Of a stretch of 64,000 bases of DNA, positions 1-10,100 are shown in pieces. The notes below the pieces were generated by a model, which did not search any database, had not been told where the DNA came from, and saw only the letters and a program-made list of their open reading frames with translations. Origin of the DNA: Acidobacteriota bacterium (lineage in GTDB: Bacteria; Acidobacteriota; Blastocatellia; Pyrinomonadales; Pyrinomonadaceae). The position numbers were made by a program, and so were the translations under genes. Position 1 is the first letter of the stretch, and the number at the start of each line of letters is the position of its first letter. The stretch lies in assembly GCA_003223935.1 (NCBI GenBank), contig QHXQ01000027.1, positions 44,366-108,365 of the forward strand, given 5' to 3'.

Positions 1-382
1 CGTCGTCGGCTTCATAACCCGGCATGTTCAAGATTGGAATATTGAAGACTTCGCAGACGCGGATGATGTAAGGGATTTGCGAAGCGAGTTCGTCGGGCAT
101 CTCGGCGCGATGTGCTTTGTAGTGCGCGGCCATCTCGTGGCGAAACGTCGGCACGCCGGATTCAAAGACGGCGGCGATGTAATGCGGCTGTTCGTCTGCG
201 AGCAGTTTGCGCAGCATGTTGGTGAAGACGAAGACGGCCTGCGTCACTTGCCCGCTGCTATTGCGCAACGGCTCCATGCGCCCGCCCATCGGCGCAAAGA
301 ACGCGCGGAAGATGTGCGAGAACGAATCTATGAGAAAGACGCGCTCGGTCGGCTGCGGTGTCGAACCCTGTTGGCTTGGCAT
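1..382 (-). CDS. polA: DNA polymerase I, N-terminal part (cut by window edge)
   Basis: These 127 codons are the start of DNA polymerase I, the repair and Okazaki-fragment polymerase. Only the beginning of the 5'-3' exonuclease (FEN-type) domain is inside the window. Visible landmarks are FLIDSFSHIFRAFFA near residues 16-30, with the conserved metal-binding Asp, then FTNMLRKLL, the FRHEMAAHYKAHR segment, and GYEADD as the last complete residues, an active-site Asp pair. The order and spacing match PolA. The start is ATG, with no strong ribosome binding site. The polymerase domain must lie outside the window to the left. It is divergent from lpxC. Confidence 0.9.
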   Translation of the reverse strand, partial: MPSQQGSTPQPTERVFLIDSFSHIFRAFFAPMGGRMEPLRNSSGQVTQAVFVFTNMLRKLLADEQPHYIAAVFESGVPTFRHEMAAHYKAHRAEMPDELASQIPYIIRVCEVFNIPILNMPGYEADD

Positions 383-412
383 TGTGAGCTTGATGATAGA
401 GAAAGCTAAAAG

Positions 413-487
413 GAGTGACAAGTGATAAGTGACGAGTGCCGAGCAAGACTTGTCTTTAACTTGTCACTTGTCACTCATCACTATTCT
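413..487. repeat. Intergenic palindromic element built of 7-bp units
   Basis: The gap between divergent polA and lpxC holds runs of 7-bp units such as AGTGACA, AGTGATA, AGTGACG and, in the other orientation, CTTGTCA and CTTGTCA again. The arm at 413-429 pairs with 460-476 at 16 of 17 positions. No T-run follows, so it does not look like an intrinsic terminator. Similar 7-bp-phased elements occur in other gaps of this window. Confidence 0.6.
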
Positions 488-578
488 TGACTGTTGCACC
501 TGCGCCGCACAGTTGTGGTCTGTGCGCCACGATTGGGCGCGTGCGCAGGATAATTTCTCGTTAATTTAGGCGAACATC

Positions 579-1556
579 GTGCGGCATAAGCGTTGCTCTT
601 ATGTTTCGCGCTCCAACGAAGAGACGCGCCGACGCGCGTCAAAGCTGAAAGGTTCAAGCCTCTCTTTGATCAGACAGACCACACTGGCGCACACAGTCGG
701 GACGAGCGGATTAGGATTGCACACGGGCGTGCCCGTCGAGGTGCGCCTGCGCCCCGCGCCGCCCGACAACGGCTACATCTTCGTCCGCACAGACCTAGAC
801 AACTTCGAGCTGCCGGCCACAGTCGAGTGCGTCGCGCATTCGAGTTATGCGACGACCTTGATGCACACAGGCGTGACGCTCGCCACGGTCGAGCATCTGT
901 TGGCCGCTCTGCGCGGCGGCGGTGTGGATAACGCTTACATCGAGGTTGATAACCTCGAAGTGCCGATCATGGACGGCTCGGCTGAACCGTTCACGGAGTT
1001 GATCGAACGCGCGGGCGTGGTCGAACAGACGGCGGCGCGGCGCGCTCTGCGTGTGCGCAAAAAAATTGTGGCAGCGGAAGGGGCGCGGCGCATGTCGGTC
1101 GAACCATTCGAAGGTTATGAGATTGATTGTCTGATCGATTTCGCGCACCCGCTCATCGGCGTGCAGCGTCTGCGCTTCGACGCGCTTGATCCAATCGGCT
1201 TCAATCGTGAGATCGCCTCAGCGCGCACCTTCGGCTTCACCAACGAGATCGAGGCACTACGCCGCGCCAACCTCATACGCGGCGGCTCGATTGACAACGC
1301 CATCGTGCTCACGCCCGACGGCATGTTGAACGAGACGCCCCTGCGCACGCACGACGAGTTTGTCCGCCACAAAATCCTCGACATCATCGGCGACCTCGCC
1401 CTGCTCGGCATGCCCCTGCTCGGCCGCGTCCGCGCCGAACGCAGCGGTCATCTCTTCCACGCCATGCTGATGACCAAACTCCTGCGCGACGACTCGGCTT
1501 GGGAAGTCGTTGACATGCCCATCGGCGCGCTGACAACCGCAGGATCGAGTCTCTAA
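579..1556 (+). CDS. lpxC: UDP-3-O-acyl-N-acetylglucosamine deacetylase
   Basis: LpxC performs the committed step of lipid A synthesis in the cytoplasm: Zn-dependent deacetylation of UDP-3-O-acyl-GlcNAc. The zinc ligands are visible as H106 (TVEHLLAAL), H264 and D268 (VRHKILDIIGD), with the general base E105 and H291 (SGHLFHAML). The spacing equals that of E. coli H79/H238/D242/H265. The GTG start used here gives about 27 residues before the usual N-terminus. A TTG at 666 followed by IRQTTLAHTV would give a standard-length protein, so the start is uncertain. A weak AGG precedes the GTG. Its presence implies an LPS-bearing outer membrane. Confidence 0.93.
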   Translation: MRHKRCSYVSRSNEETRRRASKLKGSSLSLIRQTTLAHTVGTSGLGLHTGVPVEVRLRPAPPDNGYIFVRTDLDNFELPATVECVAHSSYATTLMHTGVTLATVEHLLAALRGGGVDNAYIEVDNLEVPIMDGSAEPFTELIERAGVVEQTAARRALRVRKKIVAAEGARRMSVEPFEGYEIDCLIDFAHPLIGVQRLRFDALDPIGFNREIASARTFGFTNEIEALRRANLIRGGSIDNAIVLTPDGMLNETPLRTHDEFVRHKILDIIGDLALLGMPLLGRVRAERSGHLFHAMLMTKLLRDDSAWEVVDMPIGALTTAGSSL

Positions 1557-1607
1557 GCATGGCTTCTTGTAAGAATTCTTTCATCCGCCCAGTAACCGGC
1601 TAAGCCG

Positions 1608-2051
1608 ATGTCTATGGACGAGCACAATAAGTTACTGAGTCTCATAGACGCCGAGATTCAGAGATTCAAAGATGAATCTGAAAAGCACAAGCGTATTCAT
1701 CGCCGATGCCAACTTATACTTATTGCTCTCACCGCGCTCTCCGCAATCATCTCCGGCTCTGGACTGTTGTTGCCCGATTGGAGCAAGCAGATTGAGTTTC
1801 TTGTGTTGGTGACGACTACGTTGGCCACTGCGCTCACGGCTTGGGCGGAGATGCGCCATGCAAGAGAGCTTTGGCAACACGAGCGAGAAGTTTATTACGC
1901 ATTAAAAGATGTAAGAAGAGAGATCGATTTTGTGACCTCGTTTCGCTCGTTGCAAGAGGATGAATTGACCGATTATTTCCAGCGAATAAATCGAATACTT
2001 GGCTCAAGCGGTCAGAAGTGGTCGAGGATTCAGGAGAAGAAAGATTCCTGA
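1608..2051 (+). CDS. SLATT/DUF4231-like two-TM membrane protein
   Basis: This is a 147-residue protein with a charged N-terminal helix, two hydrophobic segments (about residues 34-55 and 62-80) and a long charged C-terminal helical tail. That architecture matches the SLATT / DUF4231 group of small bacterial membrane proteins, which is established as a predicted pore-forming effector family often found next to nucleotide second-messenger or NTPase defence genes. No such partner is adjacent here: lpxC is upstream and a convergent exported protein downstream. Base composition is more AT-rich than the neighbours, which suggests later acquisition. Family assignment is from pattern only. Confidence 0.6.
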   Translation: MSMDEHNKLLSLIDAEIQRFKDESEKHKRIHRRCQLILIALTALSAIISGSGLLLPDWSKQIEFLVLVTTTLATALTAWAEMRHARELWQHEREVYYALKDVRREIDFVTSFRSLQEDELTDYFQRINRILGSSGQKWSRIQEKKDS

Positions 2052-2122
2052 GACGATTGGCCGGGATATGGAGCGCACAGACTGACGAACACCTAAGCCC
2101 TTAGCGAACGTTGCCGCCTACC

Positions 2123-2830
2123 TTAATCCTCACGCACGAACTCGTAAGCGATGTGCACGCGCAACTCGTGCGGCGCGATCTCGTGGCGCACTTCGCGGGC
2201 GCGCAGGCGGAGCGAGCCGCCCTGTGATAATTTCGTAAGCGGCAGTTGTACCGAGAGTTGATCGGCGCGCAAGATTTCGACCGGATTGATGCGCGCATCC
2301 AGAGTCTGCTGCACGAGACTCGTGATGCTGCCGCCGAGCATCTGTGGCACTTTGCCGAGATGTACCTCGCGCACCTCGATGCGCGCGACGAGCGCCTGCT
2401 TCGTCTGGTCGAATGAGAGCCGGAACGTCGTGTCCGCCCAACCTTGAAAGCGCAGACAACCGATGAGCGGCGCGCTGTAAGAGCCTTTGAACGCGACCGG
2501 CGCGACGATCTGCCCGTCGCCGAAACTCACGCTCGTGCGCGTGCCCAACTGTTCGTGCGCCAAAGTGATCTCGCTCGGACATGCGCTGTTGTCGTTCGTA
2601 CTATTGCCGGCGCGCGGCAGTGTGAAGGTCGGCGGTTGCGGCAGCGCGAACAGAGATTCAAGCAGCGCGTTGAAAAGTCGTTCGGGCAACACGACTGTGA
2701 CCTCGCCTGCCGGGATCGCTTTCGCTTCACGCGCGGGCGCGGCGAGCGGCTTGGCAGAGGTAATGAGGAGAGCGGCGATAAAAAATAGCGCGCAACTTGC
2801 GGCGCGCGTGGTCTGAGTTCGCAATTTCAT
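2123..2830 (-). CDS. Exported protein of unknown function
   Basis: A 235-residue protein with an N-terminal signal peptide (hydrophobic segment CALFFIAALLITSA) and no other membrane segment, so it is probably periplasmic. The mature part alternates short beta-like segments and ends in IAYEFVRED. A central stretch with PQMLGGSITSLVQQTL resembles the amphipathic helix pattern of small periplasmic lipid-binding folds, but I do not recognise a family. It lies 9 bp downstream of kdsD on the same strand and is probably co-transcribed with it, which could hint at an envelope role. Confidence 0.75.
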   Translation of the reverse strand: MKLRTQTTRAASCALFFIAALLITSAKPLAAPAREAKAIPAGEVTVVLPERLFNALLESLFALPQPPTFTLPRAGNSTNDNSACPSEITLAHEQLGTRTSVSFGDGQIVAPVAFKGSYSAPLIGCLRFQGWADTTFRLSFDQTKQALVARIEVREVHLGKVPQMLGGSITSLVQQTLDARINPVEILRADQLSVQLPLTKLSQGGSLRLRAREVRHEIAPHELRVHIAYEFVRED

Positions 2831-2839
2831 TTCTCAATC

Positions 2840-3823
2840 TTACAACCCACTGCGGACAATGTCGTGCAATCTGATCAGACCGACGCACGCACCCCGTTCA
2901 TCAACGACCGGCAAGACGGAAATTTGCGACGGGCGATCTTCCATCACGCGCAGGGCGTCGTAGGCGAGCGTATCGGGCGTTGTGGTGATGGGCGTGCGCG
3001 TCATGACGTGTGCGCTCGTCAGATGCGCGAGATCGGATAACTCGCCGCGCTCAAGTGTGCGCCGCAGGTCGCCGTCGGTGATGAGACCGATGAGTTGTCC
3101 ATTATCATTCACGACGTTGACTGCGCCCAAGCCGCCGCGACTGATCGCGCGCACGACTTCAAGGAGCGGCGCGTCCGGCTTGGTCGTCGGGTTCTGCGCG
3201 CCGCCGTGCATCACGTCGCTGACGCGCAGCATGAGACGCTTGCCCAAGCGCCCCGCCGGATGATTGAGCGCGAACGCTTCGGGCGTCAGTTCTTTGCACT
3301 GCATCAAGGCGATGGCGAGCGCGTCGCCGATGGCGAGCGCGACCGTCGTGCTTGTTGTCGGCGCGAGGCCGAGCGGGCAAGCTTCCTTTTCAACTGAAGC
3401 ATCAACGAGCACGTCTGAGCGCGCGGCGAGGGTCGAGCGCAGGTTGCCGATGATGGCGATGATGGGCACGCGGCGATGTTTGAGGTACGGCAGCATCGAG
3501 AGGATTTCGTCCGTCTCGCCGCTGTTGCTGATGACGACGACCACATCTTCGCTCGTGACGACGCCGAGACCACCGTGCAGCGCATCCGACGGGTGCAAAT
3601 AGACGGCGAGCGTGCCCGTGCTCGTCAACGTCGCCGCGATCTTCTGCGCCACGTTGCCCGACTTGCCCACGCCGACCACGACGATCTTGCCGCGACACTC
3701 ACGCAAGAGCGTCAACGCACGTTCGACCTCCGCCGGCCGCAAACGCGCCGCCGTTTGCGCGACCGCTTCGGCTTCAAGCTTGAGACAGTCTATGACCTGT
3801 GTGAAAAGTTTGCTCTGCGTCAT
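2840..3823 (-). CDS. kdsD: Arabinose-5-phosphate isomerase (KpsF/GutQ family)
   Basis: The product converts D-ribulose 5-phosphate to D-arabinose 5-phosphate, the precursor of the LPS sugar Kdo. The N-terminal SIS domain (about residues 40-175) contains GVGKSGNVAQKIAATLTSTG and VISNSGETDEIL, both typical of the family. HPAGRLGKRL follows, then two CBS domains (about residues 205-327). Length, 327, is standard. It is the first gene of a short leftward unit with the exported protein at 2123. Together with lpxC it supports LPS synthesis in this organism. Confidence 0.92.
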   Translation of the reverse strand: MTQSKLFTQVIDCLKLEAEAVAQTAARLRPAEVERALTLLRECRGKIVVVGVGKSGNVAQKIAATLTSTGTLAVYLHPSDALHGGLGVVTSEDVVVVISNSGETDEILSMLPYLKHRRVPIIAIIGNLRSTLAARSDVLVDASVEKEACPLGLAPTTSTTVALAIGDALAIALMQCKELTPEAFALNHPAGRLGKRLMLRVSDVMHGGAQNPTTKPDAPLLEVVRAISRGGLGAVNVVNDNGQLIGLITDGDLRRTLERGELSDLAHLTSAHVMTRTPITTTPDTLAYDALRVMEDRPSQISVLPVVDERGACVGLIRLHDIVRSGL

Positions 3824-3895
3824 GGATAGATTTGCGGCACGTGAACCCGCGAGGTCGGAGCATACGACGAATGCGCGCGCGCCGACAAGCTTGGG

Positions 3896-4255
3896 TTATT
3901 CCATCAGATGATCTGCGCGGTCGTAAGCGGGGCCGCAGACGAGCAGGAGCACCAACGGTTCTGTGCCGGTATTGGCGAGCGTGTGCGAAGTCTCGCGCGG
4001 GATGAAGATAGCATCGCCCGTCGTGACCGCGCGTTCTTCACAGCCGACGGTCATCTGTCCTTGACCACTGAGGATGTAATAGACCTCTTCTGTTTCCAAA
4101 TGATGATGGCGTGCGACGGCTGCGCCCGGCGGCAAGACCTCTTCGGCCAAGCTGCACAACTCGATCTCGGACGTGGTGCGATCAATCAACGGACGAATCT
4201 CCGAACCGTGCGGCGTGCGTATGACGGCGGCATGTTGGCGTTTGACGACGAGCAT
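3896..4255 (-). CDS. Small cupin-domain protein
   Basis: A 119-residue single-domain cupin. Motif 1 is HHHLETEEVYYILSGQG (two His plus Glu, the metal-binding set) and motif 2 is GDAIFIPRETSHTLANTG, which supplies the last His. Proteins of this size bind a metal and act as sugar isomerases, dioxygenases or small-molecule binders. Nothing here narrows the substrate. It lies about 70 bp upstream of kdsD on the same strand and is divergent from the gene at 4409. Confidence 0.85.
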   Translation of the reverse strand: MLVVKRQHAAVIRTPHGSEIRPLIDRTTSEIELCSLAEEVLPPGAAVARHHHLETEEVYYILSGQGQMTVGCEERAVTTGDAIFIPRETSHTLANTGTEPLVLLLVCGPAYDRADHLME

Positions 4256-4408
4256 AAGGGTTAAGCTTGCGCGCTCCTTTCTGCGTTACGGCGTCCGCGC
4301 AACGAGATAATTTTCGTAACCAGAAGCCCGTTTGCTGCGTCATAACAGCAGAACAGCGCCAAGGGTTTTTGGTTACCCCCGGCACATCTTCTTTCGCTAG
4401 AGGTCAAC

Positions 4409-6373
4409 ATGGCAAGTTGGAACAGCTTCTCTTTCATCCTGCGTGGGCTTGGTATCGTCTTATTGGTCGCGGCTACGGCAGCGGCGCAAGAGCCGGCGCA
4501 GCCTTCGGTCATTGACCAGCAACAGCAAGCTGCACAACAGACCGAGCAGCAGGCTGAACAACAGAAAGCGCAAGCGGCGCGCGAAAAACAGGCGCTCAAG
4601 TTGCTCGATCAAACAGTCGCCGAAGCGCAGGCGCTCCGGCTGCCGGAGAATCACATTCGCGTGCAGTTCGTCGCCGCCGATACGCTCTGGACGCACGACG
4701 AGGCGCGCGCGCGTAGTCTGTTAACAGAAGCGCAGGGCGCGCTCGCCGCGATGATCGGCGGCTTGACGAGTAACGACCAACAGCAACTTAACACCGCCGC
4801 GCAAGTCCGCAGAGAGATGCTTACGGTCGTGGCCGGGCGTGACCCCGCGCTTGCGCTCGACATACTGCGCGCCACACGCCTGCCACAAGTGGCGCAGCAA
4901 CCTAACAACCTTTTCAGGCGGATAGACCCGGACGCTAATCTTGAATTCAGTCTGCTCGCGCTCGTGGCCGCGAACGATCCCAAACAGGCGTTGCAAAAAG
5001 CCGAAGAGATGTTGAGCAAGGGCGAATACTCCGGCGCGCTCGCCAACCTGCTATCGCAACTCCAAGCCAAAGACAAAGAGGCCGCTGCGAAGTTGACGGA
5101 CGATGTGCTCAAGAGTCTGCACGCGGAGAATCTGACGACCAACCAGAACGCGCGGAGTCTGGCCTTCATGCTGCTGCGTTCGGGGCCGCAGACGAGCGCA
5201 CCGGTGGATCAGAAAGTCAGCGCGACTGTTAATAATCAAGTTAATGCTCAGGCTAATAATCAGCCGAGCGGTCAGGTGCTCGGTGAAGCCGCTTATCGTG
5301 ATCTGCTGGACACGTTGATCAGCGCGGCGCTCAGCGTCACGCCGCAGAGCGCGACGCCGAACCCGCGTGGCGGCGGGCGTGGCGGCTTCGGCCCGCGCGG
5401 CGGCGGTTTCGGCGGGCAGGACATGAACGGCATGATGCTGCTCGCGGGGCTGAGTTCATTGTTGCCGCAGATTGACAAGTATCTGCCGGCGCGCTCGGCG
5501 CTGGTGCGGCAGAAGCTGAGCACGGCTGGGATTAACATGGAGCAGCAGGCCAATTTCCGTGATCAGATGAGCACGCTCACGCAACAAGGTTCGGTGGACT
5601 CGCTCATCAGTGCGGCGGCGCAAGTCCCGCCGGGCATGCAGAACAGGCTCTATCAACAGGCGGCGATGAAGGCCGTGGACGAAGGCAACACGGCTCGCGC
5701 GCGCCAGATCGCCAACGAACATCTCAGCGCGGACGCGCGCGACCAAGTGCTGCAAGCCATCGAGCGCCAACAGATCATTCGCGCCGCGCAGCAAGGCAAG
5801 ATGGACGAAGCTCGACAACTGCTTGGTCGGCTGCAATCGGACGACGCGCGGGTTGATGCGTTGATGCAGTTGGTCACTTTGCTCCTGCAAAGCGGCGACA
5901 AAAAACCGGCGCAGCAACTCCTAGATGAAGCGCGCGGCATAGTCTCGCGGCACGCCGAAAACTATCAGCAGCTTGAGGCGCAGTTGCGCGTCGCACAGGC
6001 TTACGCCGACATCGAGCCGGCGCGCAGCTTCGAGGTCTTGGAGCCGGGCATCAGTCAGATCAACGAACTGCTCGGCGCAGCCGCGCTGCTCAACGGCTTC
6101 GAGGGGAATTTCTTTAAAGAGGGCGAACTACCTCTGCGCGGCGACTCTTCTTTGGGCGGCATCATCGCAGAATATGCGCAGGCGTTGGCCACACTGGCGC
6201 GCGTTGATTTCGACGATGCGCAGACGACCGCCGACAAGTTTCAGCGCCTCGAACCGCGCATCGTCGCGAAACTCGCCATCGCGCGCAGCGTCTTAGGTGG
6301 CACGGCCGCAGACGCGAACATCACGCCCAACACTTTCAACCGGCGTGGGCTGGGCTTTCGCCGCGTGAACTGA
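4409..6373 (+). CDS. Exported Gln/Ala-rich helical protein, unknown function
   Basis: A 654-residue protein starting with a signal peptide (hydrophobic stretch ending in AAATAAAQE). A strongly Gln-rich coiled coil follows (about residues 32-60). The rest is mostly helical with TPR-like pairs such as LALDILRATRLPQ and DEARQLLGRLQ. A Gly/Arg-rich linker (GGGRGGFGPRGGGFGG) near residues 320-337 divides it. No catalytic motif is seen. An AGAGGTC ribosome binding site precedes the ATG. Not recognised; the repeats suggest a periplasmic scaffold. Confidence 0.85.
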   Translation: MASWNSFSFILRGLGIVLLVAATAAAQEPAQPSVIDQQQQAAQQTEQQAEQQKAQAAREKQALKLLDQTVAEAQALRLPENHIRVQFVAADTLWTHDEARARSLLTEAQGALAAMIGGLTSNDQQQLNTAAQVRREMLTVVAGRDPALALDILRATRLPQVAQQPNNLFRRIDPDANLEFSLLALVAANDPKQALQKAEEMLSKGEYSGALANLLSQLQAKDKEAAAKLTDDVLKSLHAENLTTNQNARSLAFMLLRSGPQTSAPVDQKVSATVNNQVNAQANNQPSGQVLGEAAYRDLLDTLISAALSVTPQSATPNPRGGGRGGFGPRGGGFGGQDMNGMMLLAGLSSLLPQIDKYLPARSALVRQKLSTAGINMEQQANFRDQMSTLTQQGSVDSLISAAAQVPPGMQNRLYQQAAMKAVDEGNTARARQIANEHLSADARDQVLQAIERQQIIRAAQQGKMDEARQLLGRLQSDDARVDALMQLVTLLLQSGDKKPAQQLLDEARGIVSRHAENYQQLEAQLRVAQAYADIEPARSFEVLEPGISQINELLGAAALLNGFEGNFFKEGELPLRGDSSLGGIIAEYAQALATLARVDFDDAQTTADKFQRLEPRIVAKLAIARSVLGGTAADANITPNTFNRRGLGFRRVN

Positions 6374-6460
6374 AGCAGTGCTGAAACTATTGAAGAAAAC
6401 GACGAGCCAGCGAGTTTCTCATTTTGCACATGGAAAGAGTCTATGCGAGAATCTTTTTAT

Positions 6461-6533
6461 GCGCCTGTAGCTCAGTGGATAGAGCGCCTGTCTCCGGAAC
6501 AGGAGGTCGCAAGTTCGATCCTTGCCAGGCGTA
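6461..6533 (+). tRNA. tRNA-Arg (anticodon CCG)
   Basis: A complete 73-nt cloverleaf. The acceptor arm GCGCCTG pairs with CAGGCGT (one G-U pair), the D-loop is CAGTGGATA, the anticodon stem CCTGT/ACAGG encloses CTCCGGA with CCG at 6494-6496, and the T-loop is TTCGATC. The discriminator is A and CCA is not encoded. Confidence 0.95.
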
Positions 6534-6630
6534 TATTTTCTTCAGTTCTTCAATATGCTGCTCCCAAGTATAATCGGCCGCCCATCGCACAAATTTTTCT
6601 TGTCTGTTCTTCGCCGGTTCGAGCCTCAAT

Positions 6631-6987
6631 CTACCGTGCGTGCCATGGTTTTTTTGCAGGCACAGCATAAAGGGTTTTATTGACCGGACAGTAAGCGACG
6701 AAGTAATCAACCTCTCCTTCTCTATAAGTTCTGCGTGTGAGCTTACCGCCCGGTTGCCGACGTTGGCTTTTGTACTGTACGCAACCTTCGCTAAGCCAAG
6801 CCGTCTTAACCTGAATCTTGAATAGACGAGAGCCATTGTCAACGACCAAGTCGTAACTGGCACCAGCGCCGAAGGTGATGCTCACGCTGAAACCGGCGAC
6901 GAGATAAGCAGCGAGTACGATAGCTTCACTATTGTTCCCATATTCATAGCTCACCCCGTTTTGTAAGGCTACGCACGGACAATCCAC
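6631..6987 (-). pseudogene. PD-(D/E)XK homing-endonuclease-like gene, apparently frameshifted
   Basis: The 118 codons encode a fold like the PD-(D/E)XK endonucleases related to the group I intron enzyme I-Ssp6803I: GFSVSITFGAGASYDLVVD followed by FKIQVKTAW, which supplies the D...(E/Q)xK core. Translation stops just after an A7 run (T7 at 6649-6655 on the plus strand). In the next frame the reading continues as RLRLEPAKNRQEKFVRWAADY, a plausible C-terminus for this family. Six A residues instead of seven would restore the frame. Start is GTG, the first after an in-frame stop. The gene is AT-richer than its surroundings and runs towards the 3' end of tRNA-Arg. It could be a decayed mobile gene, a slippage-decoded gene or an assembly error. 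Confidence 0.6.
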
Positions 6988-7151
6988 AAGTCCTCGTCAA
7001 AACGGCGGCGAGAACTTAAAGTTGCAACGGACGTATATCACGCGAACCTGATAATCGGGTAAGAGTCTGCCGGTTCGATTTCTGATCGTATCCTGCTATG
7101 TCGTGAGCGAAGTTCACGACCTGACGCATTCTCGCTTAAGGAGACACCGTA

Positions 7152-10100
7152 ATGTTTCGTTCGCTCATACTCGCTGCGCTGCTGCTCACGTTGACAGTGT
7201 TGACCGCCACCGGCCAACCTCAAGCAAATGATCTCGCGCGGCTGTTGCGCTTTCCCGATATACACGGCGACATGATCGCCTTCGTCTATGCCGGCGACAT
7301 CTGGACCGTGCCGGCCGCGGGCGGAACGGCGCGCAGGCTCACGTCGCACGCCGGACTCGAACTCTTCCCGAAGTTCTCGCCCGACGGCCGTTGGATCGCT
7401 TTCTCAGGCGAGTACGACGGCACGCGGCAGGTCTTCGTCATCTCGGTTGACGGCGGCGAGCCGCGCCAACTCACCTATCACAACGACGTAGGCCCTTTGC
7501 CGCCGCGCGGCGGTTGGGACAATCGTGTGCTCGGCTGGACGCCCGACGGCAAGTACGTCGTCTTTCGCGCGAACCGCGTGCCGTACAGCGACCGGCTTGG
7601 GCGGCCTTACCTTGTGTCCGTCGAAGGCGGCGCGGAGCAGCCGCTTGCGATCACCGAAGCGGGCGGCGTGAGTTATGCGGCTGACGGCAACCGCGTCGCC
7701 TTCACGCCAATCTCGAATGAGTTTCGCGGTTGGAAGCGTTATCGCGGCGGGCAGTCGCCCGACGTGTGGATTTATGATCTGAAGAACAACACCTCAGAAC
7801 AGATTACCAATACGCGCGCGCAGGACATGTTGCCCGTCTGGTTGGGCGATACGATCTATTACATCTCAGATCGTGATTGGACGATGAACGTCTTCGCCTA
7901 CGACACGCGCACGAAGCAAACGCGCAAGGTGACGAACCACACTGACTACGATGTGCTCTGGCCGAGCGGCGCAGGCGACGAGTTGGTTTATGAAGTCGGC
8001 GGCTATATCTATCGTCTCGATACGAAGACAGATCAAGAGGCGCGCGTCCCCGTCAAAGTCTATGGCGACTTCGCCGCCACTGTGCCTTACTTCAAAAACG
8101 TGAAGGCCGACATCGAGACGTTTGCCATCTCGCCGAGCGGCGTGCGTGCGCTCTTCGGCGCGCGTGGTGACATCTACACCGCGCCCGCGAAAGAGGGTGA
8201 GGTGCGCCAACTCACAGACTCGCAAGGCGTGCGCGAGTTTGCGCCCGCTTGGTCGCCCGATGGGCGTTGGGTCGCTTACTTGAGTGATCGTTCAGGCGAG
8301 TATGAAATCTATGTCCGGCCGAGTGATGGCACTGGCAACGAACGGCGTGTAACAACCGATGGCGACATCTGGCGCTTCCCCGTCGTCTGGTCGCCCGATA
8401 GTCGCCTGCTCGCTTACGGCGATAAGCGTCAACGCCTGCGCTACGTCAACGTCGAGACAGGTAAGACCGTTGACGTGGATCACAGCGAGCACAACGACAT
8501 CACGAACTACAGTTGGTCGCCCGACAGTCGTTGGCTCGCGTACACGAAGCTTGGTGCCAATCAGTTCTCGGAGATTTGGGTCTATTCGTTGGCGAGCAGC
8601 AAGGCGCAGAAACTCACGGGCGGGATGACGAGCGACACCGAGCCGGTCTTCGATCCGAAGGGTCGTTATCTCTACTTCCTGTCGAACCGCGACTTCAATC
8701 TCACCTTCAGCGCGTTTGAGTTCAACTATCTCTACACGAACCCGACGCGCATCTATGTCGGCATACTAGCGGCCGATGGCCCCGCTCTATTCTTGCCCGG
8801 CAGCGACGAGGAGCGCATCAAGACTAAAGAGCAGCCGCTCACGCCGCCGCCCAACCCGGCGCAAGCGCCGCCGCCGCAGAACGCGAAGCCGCAGCCGACC
8901 GCGACGCCTGCCAGCAGTCCCACGCCTGAGCAGACGCCCGTGCCGGGAGCAGCGAGATCGGAAGAGAAGCCGGCCACAGCAGCAGTGCCGCCGGTCAACG
9001 TCAAGATTGATTTCGCGGGCTTCGAGAATCGCGTCCGCGCCATTCCGGGGCCGGACGCCAACTATCGTCATCTGAACGCCACACCCGACGGTGTGCTCTA
9101 TCTGTCTGGGCCGGGTCGCCTCTCGCTCTACAACCTCGATGCCAAAGCGGAGCAACCGATCATCGAAGGCATACAAGATTACGATCTCTCGGCCGACGGC
9201 AAGCACATCATCTTTCAAGCGCGCGACCAATTCGGCATCGCGCCCGTCGCGCCGGGTCAGAAAGCCGATGCAGGTCTGCTCAAGCTCGATGGCATGACGA
9301 TGAAGATTGAGCCGCGTGCTGAATGGGCGCAGGAGTACGTGGATGCGTGGCGCATCATGCGCGATTGGTTCTACGATCCGAACCTGCACGGCGTTGACTG
9401 GCGTGCGATTCGTGCCAAGTACGAACAGCTTGTGCCATACATCGCCAATCGTGAAGACCTCAACTTCGTGCTCACGGAGATGGGCAGCGAGTTGTCGGCC
9501 GGACATATCTACGTCGAGCGCGGCGACGACGCGCCGCCCGTGGCGCGCAACGATGGCGGCTTGCTCGGCGCAGAGATCGCGCCCGATCCGTCCGGCTATT
9601 TTAAGATCACGAAAATCTTTCCCGGCGAGAACTGGCAAGAGAGTTTTCGTTCGCCGCTCACAGAGCCGGGTGTGAAGGCGAAGGTCGGCGATCTTATCAT
9701 CGCTGTTGACGGCCGCCCGACGCGCAGCGTCAAGAACTTTTACGAACTGCTCGAAGGCAAAGCCGCGCGCGTCGTGACGCTTACGCTCAACAGTCGGCCT
9801 GATACGACGGGCGCGCACGAAGAGCGCGTGCGCCCTGTCAAGAGCGAAGTTAACTTGCGCTATTTCGATTGGGTCGCCTCGCGGCGCGCGCTCGTTGACC
9901 GGCTCTCCGGCGGGCGCATCGGCTACATACACGTGCCGAACACTGCGGTCGAAGGCAATAGAGAACTGTTCAAGAACTTCTACCCGCAAGCGAACAAGGA
10001 TGCGCTCATCATTGACGACCGCTACAACGGCGGCGGCTTCATCCCCGACCGCATGATCGAACTCTTGGAGCGCAAGCCGCTCAACTACTGGGTGCGGCGC

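Noticed and set aside
6441..6863. 140-codon minus-strand frame containing the phrase WQGSNLRPPVPETGALS
   Set aside because: Its C-terminal third is the antisense of tRNA-Arg, a well-known source of spurious proteins. Only the middle part (LEPAKNRQEKFVRWAADY) is of interest, as the displaced end of the endonuclease-like gene.
8787..9989. 400-codon minus-strand frame
   Set aside because: It is antisense to the tricorn-like protease, whose domains are unambiguous. It arises from high GC at third positions.
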